Part shown: piece by piece, positions 1 through 5,226 of the stretch | Position numbering within the stretch: position 1 is the stretch's first letter | Layout of the letters: each line of letters starts with the position of its first letter | Position numbers and translations under genes: made by a program | Source: an uncultured bacterium | GTDB taxonomy: Bacteria; Hydrogenedentota; Hydrogenedentia; Hydrogenedentales; JAEUWI01 | Direction of reading: 5' to 3' | NCBI GenBank assembly: GCA_937895305.1 | Contig: CALAXS010000529.1 | Location: 1-8,656, forward strand | Length of the DNA stretch: 8,656 bases | Notes under the pieces: model-generated | The model's database searches: none | Seen by the model: only the letters and a program-made list of their open reading frames with translations | Told to the model about the DNA's origin: nothing

Positions 1-574
1 GGGATATAATGCCTGCGAAGATAATGAGGGAGATACCGTTACCTATACCGTGTTCACTGATCTGTTCACCGAGCCACATGATGAAGGCGGTACCTGTGGT
101 GAAGGAAATAATGCAAAGGGCCGTGAAGCCAATGCCTGAATTCGGTACGATTTCCTCACCAAAGCTGGCGAGGTACCGTGAAATAGCGATGGATTGGGCT
201 ATGCAGAGTACGATGGTACCGTAGCGGGTATATTCGGTGATTTTCTTTTGTCCTTCCTGGCCCAACTTCTGGAGTGCTTCCAGTTGTGGGATCACAGGAA
301 TGAGGAGGGACAGGATAATGGATGCGGTAATGTAGGGCATGATACCCAGGGCAAAGACGGTGGCATTGGAGAATGCACCCCCGGTAAACATGTCGTAGAA
401 TCCGAAGAGGCCGCCGCTGGACATTTGCTGAGAGAGCTTGATACCGTCCACACCGGGGGTAGGTACGTGCAATCCCAGACTGTAGACAGCAAGCATGGAC
501 AAGGTGAAGATAATTCTCGCCTTGAGCTCGGGTATTTTGAAAGCGTTTTTAAAGGCTTCTAAGGGTTCGGACAC
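1..574 (-). CDS. secY: Preprotein translocase channel subunit SecY (partial, 3' end outside window)
   Basis: SecY is the membrane pore subunit of the SecYEG complex, which exports unfolded proteins across the inner membrane or inserts them into it. The visible 191 codons cover the N-terminal part, less than half of a usual protein of about 430-450 residues. Hydrophobic stretches at about residues 19-37, 71-92, 117-132 and 149-168 look like membrane segments 1-4. The glycine-rich stretch around residues 54-68 (GGLFGFYDMFTGG) is in the place of the plug. The family motifs YTRYGTI (115-121) and HGIGNGISLIIFAG (175-188) are present. The start is a GTG (572-574), chosen because an AGGAG lies 7 bases upstream and because the predicted N-terminus (SEPLEAFKNAFKIPELK) is the usual short cytosolic lead-in. 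It follows rplO by only 4 bases, the standard spc operon position. The reading frame is open to the window edge. Confidence 0.96.
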   Translation of the reverse strand, partial: MSEPLEAFKNAFKIPELKARIIFTLSMLAVYSLGLHVPTPGVDGIKLSQQMSSGGLFGFYDMFTGGAFSNATVFALGIMPYITASIILSLLIPVIPQLEALQKLGQEGQKKITEYTRYGTIVLCIAQSIAISRYLASFGEEIVPNSGIGFTALCIISFTTGTAFIMWLGEQISEHGIGNGISLIIFAGIIS

Positions 575-578
575 CTGG

Positions 579-1058
579 TTACTCCTCTACCGGGGCCTGT
601 GCAGCGGTTTTAAGGCTGACAATTTCAACGCTACCGCCCGCTGCTTCGATTTTTTCTTTGGCGCCAGGGCTGATAGCCTGCACTTTAAAGTTGAGCTTTT
701 TGGTGATTTCACCACGGCCAAGCACTTTAACACCGCCCGCAGTATCGCGTATGAGGCCTACTTCCACGAGGCTTGCCTGGTTAACTTCAGCACCTGCCTT
801 GAATAATTTGTCGATGACGTCCAGATTGGTTATCGCCTGAGGCCAGCGGTCACCATGGTTGAATCCCCGTTTGGGTATACGGCGGTGCAGGGGCATCTGG
901 CCACCTTCGAAACCGTAGTTGCGTGAGTAGCCGGAACGGGACTGTTGACCTTTGTGGCCGCGACCGGAAGTTTTTCCGTTGCCGCTACCCGGCCCACGAC
1001 CGACACGCTTACGATTTTTCGTTGCGCCGGCGGCGGTGCTCAGTTCGTTGAGTTCCAT
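579..1058 (-). CDS. rplO: 50S ribosomal protein L15
   Basis: L15 is a late-assembling large-subunit protein that contacts 23S rRNA through a long basic N-terminal arm. The 159-residue product is close to the usual 145-160. The arm shows the glycine/arginine-rich family signature GRGPGSGNGKTSGRGHKGQ at residues 20-38, followed by FEGGQMPLHRRIPKRGF at 50-66. The C-terminal globular domain contains KVLGRGEI (111-118) and ends in an alanine-rich tail. The ATG start has AGGA 8 bases upstream. The preceding gene is rpsE, 48 bases away, where many bacteria have rpmD in between; here it is absent. The last two sense codons, GAG GAG, also form the ribosome binding site of secY, which suggests coupled translation of the two genes. 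Confidence 0.98.
   Translation of the reverse strand: MELNELSTAAGATKNRKRVGRGPGSGNGKTSGRGHKGQQSRSGYSRNYGFEGGQMPLHRRIPKRGFNHGDRWPQAITNLDVIDKLFKAGAEVNQASLVEVGLIRDTAGGVKVLGRGEITKKLNFKVQAISPGAKEKIEAAGGSVEIVSLKTAAQAPVEE
582..586 (-). promoter_or_regulatory. secY ribosome binding site at the rplO end
   Basis: AGGAG, formed by the last two sense codons of rplO (GAG GAG), is 7 bases before the GTG at 572-574. It supports that GTG as the secY start over the first ATG downstream (residue 27), which would remove part of membrane segment 1. Confidence 0.75.
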
Positions 1059-1082
1059 AGTTCATATCCTGTCTTATTCGAG

Positions 1083-1096
1083 CCGCAGTGATGCGG
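1083..1096 (-). other. Small perfect hairpin in the rpsE-rplO gap
   Basis: In the 48-base gap, the transcript reads CCGCA, TCAC, TGCGG: a perfect 5-base stem with a 4-base loop. No run of U follows, so it is not a typical intrinsic terminator. It lies upstream of the rplO ribosome binding site, where rpmD would be in many other bacteria. It could be a minor RNA stability or spacing element, or a chance pairing. Confidence 0.3.
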
Positions 1097-1106
1097 TCCG
1101 TTAACT

Positions 1107-1694
1107 TTAGTAACTAAATACGTCTGCTACGTCGATTCCACGGCGTGCTGCGAGTTCTTCAGCGGTGTGCAATTGTTTCAGACCGTCCATGGTCGCCCAG
1201 ACAACGTTTGTTGCGTTGTTGGAACCGAGGCATTTGCTGAGGATATTCTGATATCCGGCAGCTTCGACAACGGCACGCACGGCACCACCTGCTACGATAC
1301 CGGTACCGAGGGAGGCTGGCTTAAGCAGCACCTTGGCAGCGTCGGAGCGGGAGAATACTTCATGGGGTACTGTAGTGTTGACCACGGGTACGGTAATCAT
1401 ATTCTTCTTGGCTTTTTCGATGGCTTTGCGGATGGCATTGGGTACTTCGCCAGCTTTGCCGAGGGCAGCGCCGACGCGACCTTTGCCGTCACCAACAACA
1501 ACGAGTGCGCTGAAGTTGAAGCGACGACCGCCTTTTACCACTTTGGATACGCGATAGATCTTGACGACGGATTCAATGAATTCGCTGTCTTGCTCATTTC
1601 GATTATCACCACGTTTATCGCCACGTTTGTTGTCGCGTTTGTTGTCGCGCTTATCGCCACGATTGTCTTGGTTGCCTGTATTTGCGTTAGTCAA
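1107..1694 (-). CDS. rpsE: 30S ribosomal protein S5 with repeat-encoded N-terminal extension
   Basis: S5 sits at the mRNA entry side of the small subunit and helps decoding fidelity; changes in its N-terminal loop give spectinomycin resistance in other bacteria. The 195-residue product is longer than the usual 160-175. The core is clear: VSKVVKGGRRFNFSALVVVGDGKGRVG at about 49-75 (dsRBD-like domain including the spectinomycin loop), then the C-terminal domain with VLLKPASLGTGIVAGGAVRAV (about 122-142) and TMDGLKQL. Ahead of the core lie about 35 residues made mostly of R, K, D, N and G, encoded by a 12-base tandem repeat. The start is TTG (1692-1694): AGGAG lies 8 bases upstream, and no ATG, GTG or TTG occurs in frame between it and the conserved core. 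Two positions look unusual, Tyr47 where Asn is common (NRV) and Trp166 in NVVWAT. It begins 11 bases after rplR. Confidence 0.97.
   Translation of the reverse strand: MTNANTGNQDNRGDKRDNKRDNKRGDKRGDNRNEQDSEFIESVVKIYRVSKVVKGGRRFNFSALVVVGDGKGRVGAALGKAGEVPNAIRKAIEKAKKNMITVPVVNTTVPHEVFSRSDAAKVLLKPASLGTGIVAGGAVRAVVEAAGYQNILSKCLGSNNATNVVWATMDGLKQLHTAEELAARRGIDVADVFSY
1602..1661 (-). repeat. 12-base tandem repeat (5 units) inside rpsE
   Basis: Five consecutive 12-base units, read on the minus strand, encode the four-residue units RGDK, RDNK, RDNK, RGDK and RGDN (S5 residues 12-31). Units two and three are identical at the DNA level (CGCGACAACAAA); the others differ at a few bases. The unit length is a multiple of three, so copy number changes would leave the reading frame intact. 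It probably grew by slippage or unequal exchange. The encoded peptide is highly charged and likely disordered. Confidence 0.85.
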
Positions 1695-1702
1695 GACTTG
1701 TT

Positions 1703-1707
1703 CTCCT
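1703..1707 (-). promoter_or_regulatory. Ribosome binding site fixing the rpsE TTG start
   Basis: AGGAG lies 8 bases before the TTG at 1692-1694 and overlaps the TAG stop codon of rplR (1706-1708). Good spacing and the absence of any other in-frame start before the conserved core make TTG the working start. The overlap with the upstream stop suggests that ribosomes ending on rplR restart on rpsE. Confidence 0.8.
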
Positions 1708-2059
1708 AGAATTGCAGTCCGGCTTCGCGGGCAGCGTCGGCAAGAGCCTTCACCCGGCCGTGGTAAAGACGGCCTCCACGATCAAAAGTAGCCGTTGTAA
1801 TGGATTTTCCACCGGCGTTTTCGCCCAGTGCTTTACCAACGGCCTTGGCTGCTTCGATATTGCCGCCAGCAATCTTGAGAGACATGCTGGAAGCGGAAGC
1901 GAGCGTAGTGCCGGTATTGTCATCAATTAATTGTGCATAGATGTGCTTCAGGGAGCGCGTCACGCAAAGGCGTGGGCGCGCTTCTGTGCCAGAAATGCGT
2001 TTACGAATGTATTTCTTGCGGCGTTGCAGCAAGACTGTAGTCCGTTGTGTTTTTGCCAT
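1706..2059 (-). CDS. rplR: 50S ribosomal protein L18
   Basis: L18 binds 5S rRNA together with L5 and helps dock it on the large subunit in the central protuberance. The 117-residue product matches the usual 115-122. The N-terminus is basic (LQRRKKYIRKRISGT, 11-25), as expected for the 5S-binding tail. The core has RPRLCVTRSLKHIYAQLIDD (28-47), and the C-terminal signature FDRGGRLYHGRVKALADAAREAG (92-114) is intact. The ATG start has AAGGG 7 bases upstream. It lies between rplF (24 bases) and rpsE (11 bases), the standard spc order. Confidence 0.98.
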   Translation of the reverse strand: MAKTQRTTVLLQRRKKYIRKRISGTEARPRLCVTRSLKHIYAQLIDDNTGTTLASASSMSLKIAGGNIEAAKAVGKALGENAGGKSITTATFDRGGRLYHGRVKALADAAREAGLQF

Positions 2060-2083
2060 GATCTATCCCTTTTCTCAGACGCC

Positions 2084-2620
2084 TTATTTGGCGGCTTTAC
2101 CTTCTTTGCGTCGAACGTGTTCGTCACGGTAGCGGATACCTTTACCCTTGTAGGGCTCTGGCTTACGCACCTTGCGGATGTTTGCCGCTATTTGTCCAAC
2201 GAGCTGCTTGTCGATACCGCTTACCTTGATGATCCGCTGACCGTCCACTTCGAAGCTGATACCCTCTGGTGGGGTGATCACTACGGGGTGGCTGTGGCCA
2301 ACGGAGAGGTCGAGATCTTTGCCTTGTAAGGTGGCACGGTATCCAACGCCTTCGATGTCAAGAATTTTTTCGTATCCCTGGGTCACACCAACAATCATAT
2401 TAGCAATTAAGGCCCGGGTAAGTCCATGATAGGCCCGGTTTTGCTTTAAATCGTTGGGGCGGGTTACGATAATTTCGTTGCCTTCGATCTTTACGTCCAG
2501 CTCAGGGCGCAGTACTTCGGTGAGGGTTCCCTTGGGTCCCTTTACCGAAATAGTATTCCCTTTGATTTCGCATTTTATGCCGTCCGGTAGTGGGACGGGC
2601 AGATTTCCTACTCGCGACAC
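2084..2620 (-). CDS. rplF: 50S ribosomal protein L6
   Basis: L6 lies at the base of the L7/L12 stalk near the factor-binding site of the large subunit. The 178-residue length is standard. It has the expected two similar domains: the first with ISVKGPKGTL (24-33), the second starting near GYRATLQGKDL (93-103). The C-terminal signature RKPEPYKGKGIRY (152-164), which contacts 23S rRNA, is present. The start is GTG (2618-2620), giving the family's usual N-terminus SRVGNLPVPLP, with AAAGGA 8 bases upstream. It follows rpsH by 29 bases. Confidence 0.98.
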   Translation of the reverse strand: MSRVGNLPVPLPDGIKCEIKGNTISVKGPKGTLTEVLRPELDVKIEGNEIIVTRPNDLKQNRAYHGLTRALIANMIVGVTQGYEKILDIEGVGYRATLQGKDLDLSVGHSHPVVITPPEGISFEVDGQRIIKVSGIDKQLVGQIAANIRKVRKPEPYKGKGIRYRDEHVRRKEGKAAK

Positions 2621-2628
2621 GATGGTCT

Positions 2629-2634
2629 TCCTTT
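2629..2634 (-). promoter_or_regulatory. Ribosome binding site for the rplF GTG start
   Basis: AAAGGA lies 8 bases before the GTG at 2618-2620. The start is further supported by the conserved N-terminal sequence SRVGNLPV directly after it. Confidence 0.75.
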
Positions 2635-2649
2635 ATTCGTTGCTCTTGC

Positions 2650-3048
2650 CTACCAGACTTCGCAAAGTACTTCGCCGCCAAGTTTTTGGCTGCGTGCACT
2701 TTTGCCTGTCATGACGCCTTTGGATGTACTCAGGATGGAGATGCCCAGTCCGCTACGAACGGGTCGGATATCGTTGCCACCTTTGTACACACGCAGACTT
2801 GGCTTGCTGACGCGTTTGGTACCCTGAAGTACGGCATCCCGGCTGGGTGTGTATTTCAGGGTTATGCGGATGAGACCCGGCTTGGGTTCGTCCGAAACTA
2901 TAAAATCGTTGATGAAACCTTCATCTTTCAATACCCGACAAATTTCTGCTTTCACATTGGATGCGGGTGCATCTACGGTGCCGTGGCCCGCGGAAGACGC
3001 GTTGCGAATCCGGGTGAGCAGATCGGCTATGGGGTCGCTCATGGACAT
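2650..3048 (-). CDS. rpsH: 30S ribosomal protein S8
   Basis: S8 is a primary 16S rRNA binding protein of the central domain; in E. coli it also represses translation of the spc operon. The 132-residue product is the usual length. The N-terminus DPIADLLTRIRNA (5-17) and the C-terminal signature running from RPVRSGLGISILSTSKG (96-112) to GGEVLCEVW (124-132) are both intact. Two in-frame ATGs are close together (encoding M1 and M3). I chose the first because AAGGA lies 9 bases before it and because the E. coli protein also begins MSM. It follows rpsN by 21 bases. Whether it controls this operon cannot be told from the sequence alone. Confidence 0.98.
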   Translation of the reverse strand: MSMSDPIADLLTRIRNASSAGHGTVDAPASNVKAEICRVLKDEGFINDFIVSDEPKPGLIRITLKYTPSRDAVLQGTKRVSKPSLRVYKGGNDIRPVRSGLGISILSTSKGVMTGKSARSQKLGGEVLCEVW

Positions 3049-3069
3049 GTCTATGGTTCCTTTTTCTGC

Positions 3070-3375
3070 TTACCAGCTTGACTTGGTCACGCCAGGCACT
3101 TTGCCTTCAAGCGCAAGCTCTCGGAATGCGATACGCGACATATTGAATTTACGGTAGTAGCCACGGGGACGTCCGGTTACGCCACAGCGGTTCCGGTAGC
3201 GACTTTTGCTGGAGTCTCTGGGGAGCTTTTGCAGCTTGCGCTGTGCTTCCAGCTTGTCTTCCATGCTTGCTTCCTGATCTTTGAGGATCAGAACCAGTGC
3301 TGTACGCCGTTCGGCGTATTGCGTAATAAGCTTGGCTACTTTATTGTTTTTTTGTATTTTGCTTTTCTTAGCCAC
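3070..3375 (-). CDS. rpsN: 30S ribosomal protein S14, zinc-free long form
   Basis: S14 is in the head of the small subunit and helps form the A site. The 101-residue length and the lack of paired CxxC motifs (a single cysteine at 64) place it in the zinc-independent long form, as in E. coli, rather than the 61-residue zinc form. The signature LPRDSSKSRYRNRCGVTGRP (51-70) followed by RGYYRKFNMSRIAFRELA (71-88) is intact, as is the terminal SSW. The start is GTG (3373-3375), with AAGGA 10 bases upstream located inside the last codons of rplE. The two genes are 6 bases apart, so coupled translation is likely. Confidence 0.98.
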   Translation of the reverse strand: MAKKSKIQKNNKVAKLITQYAERRTALVLILKDQEASMEDKLEAQRKLQKLPRDSSKSRYRNRCGVTGRPRGYYRKFNMSRIAFRELALEGKVPGVTKSSW

Positions 3376-3381
3376 TGGAAT

Positions 3382-3945
3382 TTATTCCTTTTCCGTATTC
3401 GCTGATTTAACGAAGGGCATACCCAGCTTGGTCAAAAGTGCGGCACTTTCGTTTGCGCTATTTGTATTTCTTATAACGAAGGTCACATTCATACCGTGAA
3501 CTTTGGAAACGTCGTCCATGACGATTTCGGGGAAAATGCTCTGGTCTTTAATGCCGAGGGTATAGTTAAAGCCATTGTCGAATTTCTTGGGCACGCCACG
3601 GAAGTCACGCACACGGGGGATGGCGACATTCACGAGGCGGTCAACGAATTCGTACATGCGGTCACCGCGCAGGGTGACTGCTGCACCAATTTTCATGCCT
3701 TCGCGAAGTTTAAAGTTTGAAATGGATTTCTTGGCCATGCGCACTTTGGGCTTTTGACCCGCAATAAGTGTGAGCTCGGCAAGAGCGCCATCAATCAATT
3801 TGGCTTCACGTGCGGCTTCGCCGATACCCATGTTGATCACGACTTTTTCAAGTCGGGGGATGGACATCACGTTTTCACGTCCGCAAACTTCTTTGAGTTC
3901 GGGGACGATTTCGCTTTTGTATTTTTCTTTGAGTCGTACGGCCAT
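3382..3945 (-). CDS. rplE: 50S ribosomal protein L5
   Basis: L5 binds 5S rRNA and contacts the P-site tRNA and the small-subunit head from the central protuberance. The 187-residue product fits the usual 178-190. Family motifs are in order: IPRLEKVVINMGIG (29-42), GQKPKVRMAKKSISNFKLREG (63-83), RVRDFRG (111-117) and FNYTLGIKDQSIFPEI (126-141). The ATG start gives the common N-terminus MAVRLKEKYK. The ribosome binding site is weaker than for its neighbours (GGAA about 8 bases upstream). The gap to rplX is 31 bases. In E. coli this junction carries the S8 repressor site; I could not recognise such a structure here. Confidence 0.98.
   Translation of the reverse strand: MAVRLKEKYKSEIVPELKEVCGRENVMSIPRLEKVVINMGIGEAAREAKLIDGALAELTLIAGQKPKVRMAKKSISNFKLREGMKIGAAVTLRGDRMYEFVDRLVNVAIPRVRDFRGVPKKFDNGFNYTLGIKDQSIFPEIVMDDVSKVHGMNVTFVIRNTNSANESAALLTKLGMPFVKSANTEKE
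3386..3390 (-). promoter_or_regulatory. Ribosome binding site for the rpsN GTG start, inside rplE
   Basis: AAGGA, 10 bases before the GTG at 3373-3375, is made of the final sense codons of rplE (AAG GAA, just before its TAA). The position favours restart by ribosomes finishing rplE. Confidence 0.7.
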
Positions 3946-3976
3946 GCTATATATTCCAGTCGTTTTTCCGCAGGGT

Positions 3977-4288
3977 TTAATCTACGGCCTGTCCGTTGAT
4001 CTTCCAGATGCGGACGCGGGACCCGTCGTCCAGTCTTTTCATTACAATTTTAGAGGGCTTGTTTTCAGTTTCACACCAGGGCATTACATTGGAAATGTGA
4101 ATGGGTGCTTCGCGTTCTACAATACCGCCGGATTGGTTGGAGGAGGAGGGCTTGGTGTGGCGCTTCATTATGTTTACGCCTTCAACCAGCACACGGCTCA
4201 CTTTGGGTTTGTGCTCTAGCACGCGCCCTTTGCGCCCTTTGTATTTCCCGGTGATAATCACTACGGTGTCATTTTTACGAATATTCAT
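3977..4288 (-). CDS. rplX: 50S ribosomal protein L24
   Basis: L24 is an early assembly initiator of the large subunit and lies near the exit of the peptide tunnel. The 103-residue length is typical. The N-terminal KOW motif is clear (DTVVIITGKYKGRKGRVL, 7-24), followed by VEGVNIMKRHTKPS (35-48) and GGIVEREAPIHISNVM (54-69), the conserved second half. The ATG start has GGGA close upstream, overlapping the TAG stop of rplN, which is 9 bases away. This makes coupled translation with rplN likely. Confidence 0.98.
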   Translation of the reverse strand: MNIRKNDTVVIITGKYKGRKGRVLEHKPKVSRVLVEGVNIMKRHTKPSSSNQSGGIVEREAPIHISNVMPWCETENKPSKIVMKRLDDGSRVRIWKINGQAVD

Positions 4289-4297
4289 TGGAATTCC

Positions 4298-4669
4298 CTA
4301 TACCACTTCCGGGGCTAACGACAGAATGCGCATGAAGCCCTTTTCGCGGAGTTCACGGGGTACGGGTCCGAAGATACGGGTACCACGTGGCTCTTTGTTG
4401 GCGGGGTTAATCAGCACAGCAGCATTGCCATCAAAACGGATGGTGGTGCCATCGGCGCGCTGGGTGTCGTGCTTTACACGAACCACTACGGCTTTGACTA
4501 CATCGCCTTTTTTGACGTTGCCATTGGGCAGGGCTTCTTTTACGCTACAGGTAACAATGTCACCAAGGCCAGCGTAACGTCGGCGTGTGCCGCCTACTAC
4601 ATGGATTACACTGAGTCTGCGGGCACCTGAGTTGTCCGCTACAGTGAGTCTAGTTAATGGTTGTATCAT
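4298..4669 (-). CDS. rplN: 50S ribosomal protein L14
   Basis: L14 lies on the subunit interface, forms an intersubunit bridge with 16S rRNA and is the target of the silencing factor RsfS in other bacteria. The 123-residue length is standard. It starts with MIQPLTRLTVADNSGARRL (1-19), close to the family pattern MIQ..T.L.VADN(S/T)GA, and has RFDGNAAVLIN (78-88), PRGTRIFGPVPRELR (94-108) and a C-terminal MRILSLAPEVV. It is the first gene of the classic spc operon, but the 46 bases between it and rpsQ show neither a terminator nor a recognisable promoter, so it is probably read through from the S10 genes. GGAG lies 12 bases before the ATG. Confidence 0.98.
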   Translation of the reverse strand: MIQPLTRLTVADNSGARRLSVIHVVGGTRRRYAGLGDIVTCSVKEALPNGNVKKGDVVKAVVVRVKHDTQRADGTTIRFDGNAAVLINPANKEPRGTRIFGPVPRELREKGFMRILSLAPEVV

Positions 4670-4715
4670 TTTATTGCTTTGCTCCGTTGCTCAGCATATC
4701 GCAGTTTTACGGGGG
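4670..4715 (-). other. rpsQ-rplN gap at the S10/spc boundary, no terminator seen
   Basis: In E. coli the S10 operon ends after rpsQ and a new promoter drives rplN. Here the 46-base gap has no stem followed by a U run and no convincing -35/-10 pair. It contains only the GGAG ribosome binding site of rplN. The two groups are therefore probably transcribed together. Confidence 0.5.
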
Positions 4716-4991
4716 TTATTCCGCACGTTTGATTATTTCGGCAAGGCGCCAGCGCTTGGTCTTGCTCAGCGGACGACATTCAACGATGCGCACGAGATCA
4801 CCTACATTGCAGGCGTTCTCAGCATCATGTGCTTTATACTTCTTGGTGTTCTTGATCGCTTTTTTATAGAGGCGGTGGTGCTTGACTGAGTCGGTAGTCA
4901 CGGTTATGGTTTTATCCATAGCGACACTAACGACTTCACCCACACGCTCTTTGCGGTTGCCTCGTGTATCAACAGTTGCCTGTTCGCTCAT
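4716..4991 (-). CDS. rpsQ: 30S ribosomal protein S17
   Basis: S17 is a primary 16S rRNA binder with an OB fold, located in the body of the small subunit. The product has 91 residues, slightly above the usual 80-88 because of a short polar N-terminal lead (about 14 residues). The core shows GEVVSVAMDKTITV (18-31), KKAIKNTKKYKAHDAENACNVGD (43-65) and the C-terminal signature ECRPLSKTKRWRL (71-83). The ATG directly follows the TAA stop of rpmC with no base between (TAAATG), and its AAAGGA lies in the last codons of rpmC. Translation is therefore probably coupled to L29. Confidence 0.98.
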   Translation of the reverse strand: MSEQATVDTRGNRKERVGEVVSVAMDKTITVTTDSVKHHRLYKKAIKNTKKYKAHDAENACNVGDLVRIVECRPLSKTKRWRLAEIIKRAE

Positions 4992-5201
4992 TTATTCTGT
5001 TCCTTTCGCCGCGTGTTGATTCCGCTCATGCAGAATCGTTTTAATCCGGGCGATCTCTCTTCGGGCTTCACGGCTGGTGCGCACGTTCTCAACCACTCCG
5101 GTCGCCTGTTGAAGGCGGAAGTGGATGATGTCATCCTGGCGCTCTTGAATTCGTGCCGCTAGTTCTTCGGCACTGAGTTCACGCAAATCTTTGGCTCGCA
5201 T
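4992..5201 (-). CDS. rpmC: 50S ribosomal protein L29
   Basis: L29 is a small helical protein next to L23 at the tunnel exit, part of the docking area for trigger factor and SRP. The 69-residue length is typical. The N-terminus MRAKDLRELSAEELAARI and the C-terminal helix with RREIARIKTILHERN (47-61) match the family's two-helix hairpin. The usual FxLR-like patch appears as FRLQQATG (28-35). The ATG is preceded by a moderate GGGA/GGAA signal. It lies 25 bases after rplP and abuts rpsQ with no gap, the conserved L16-L29-S17 order. Confidence 0.97.
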   Translation of the reverse strand: MRAKDLRELSAEELAARIQERQDDIIHFRLQQATGVVENVRTSREARREIARIKTILHERNQHAAKGTE

Positions 5202-5226
5202 CGTATTTATCTTCCCTACGTCGCAG

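Noticed and set aside
292..492. Minus-strand open frame overlapping secY in another frame
   Set aside because: It is out of frame with secY and serine/proline-rich with no family resemblance.
194..562. + strand open frame opposite secY
   Set aside because: The minus strand here encodes recognisable SecY sequence across the whole span.
1083..1096. Intrinsic terminator after rpsE
   Set aside because: The stem is only 5 bases and no U run follows; rplO and secY continue in the same direction.
1167..1709. Long + strand open frame (180 codons) opposite rpsE
   Set aside because: It is the antisense of a clear rpsE gene; the sequence resembles no family I know and its end is the complement of the repeat region. 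A frame shadow.
2502..2699. Minus-strand 65-codon frame spanning the rpsH-rplF junction
   Set aside because: It overlaps the ends of two well-supported genes in a different frame and has no recognisable motif.
3946..3976. S8 autoregulatory site at the rplX-rplE junction, as in E. coli
   Set aside because: The 31-base gap does not show a helix I could match to the S8 binding site on 16S rRNA. A covariance or structure search would be needed.
4670..4800. Internal spc promoter upstream of rplN
   Set aside because: Only poor partial matches to -35/-10 boxes were found at unsuitable spacing; nothing beyond chance.
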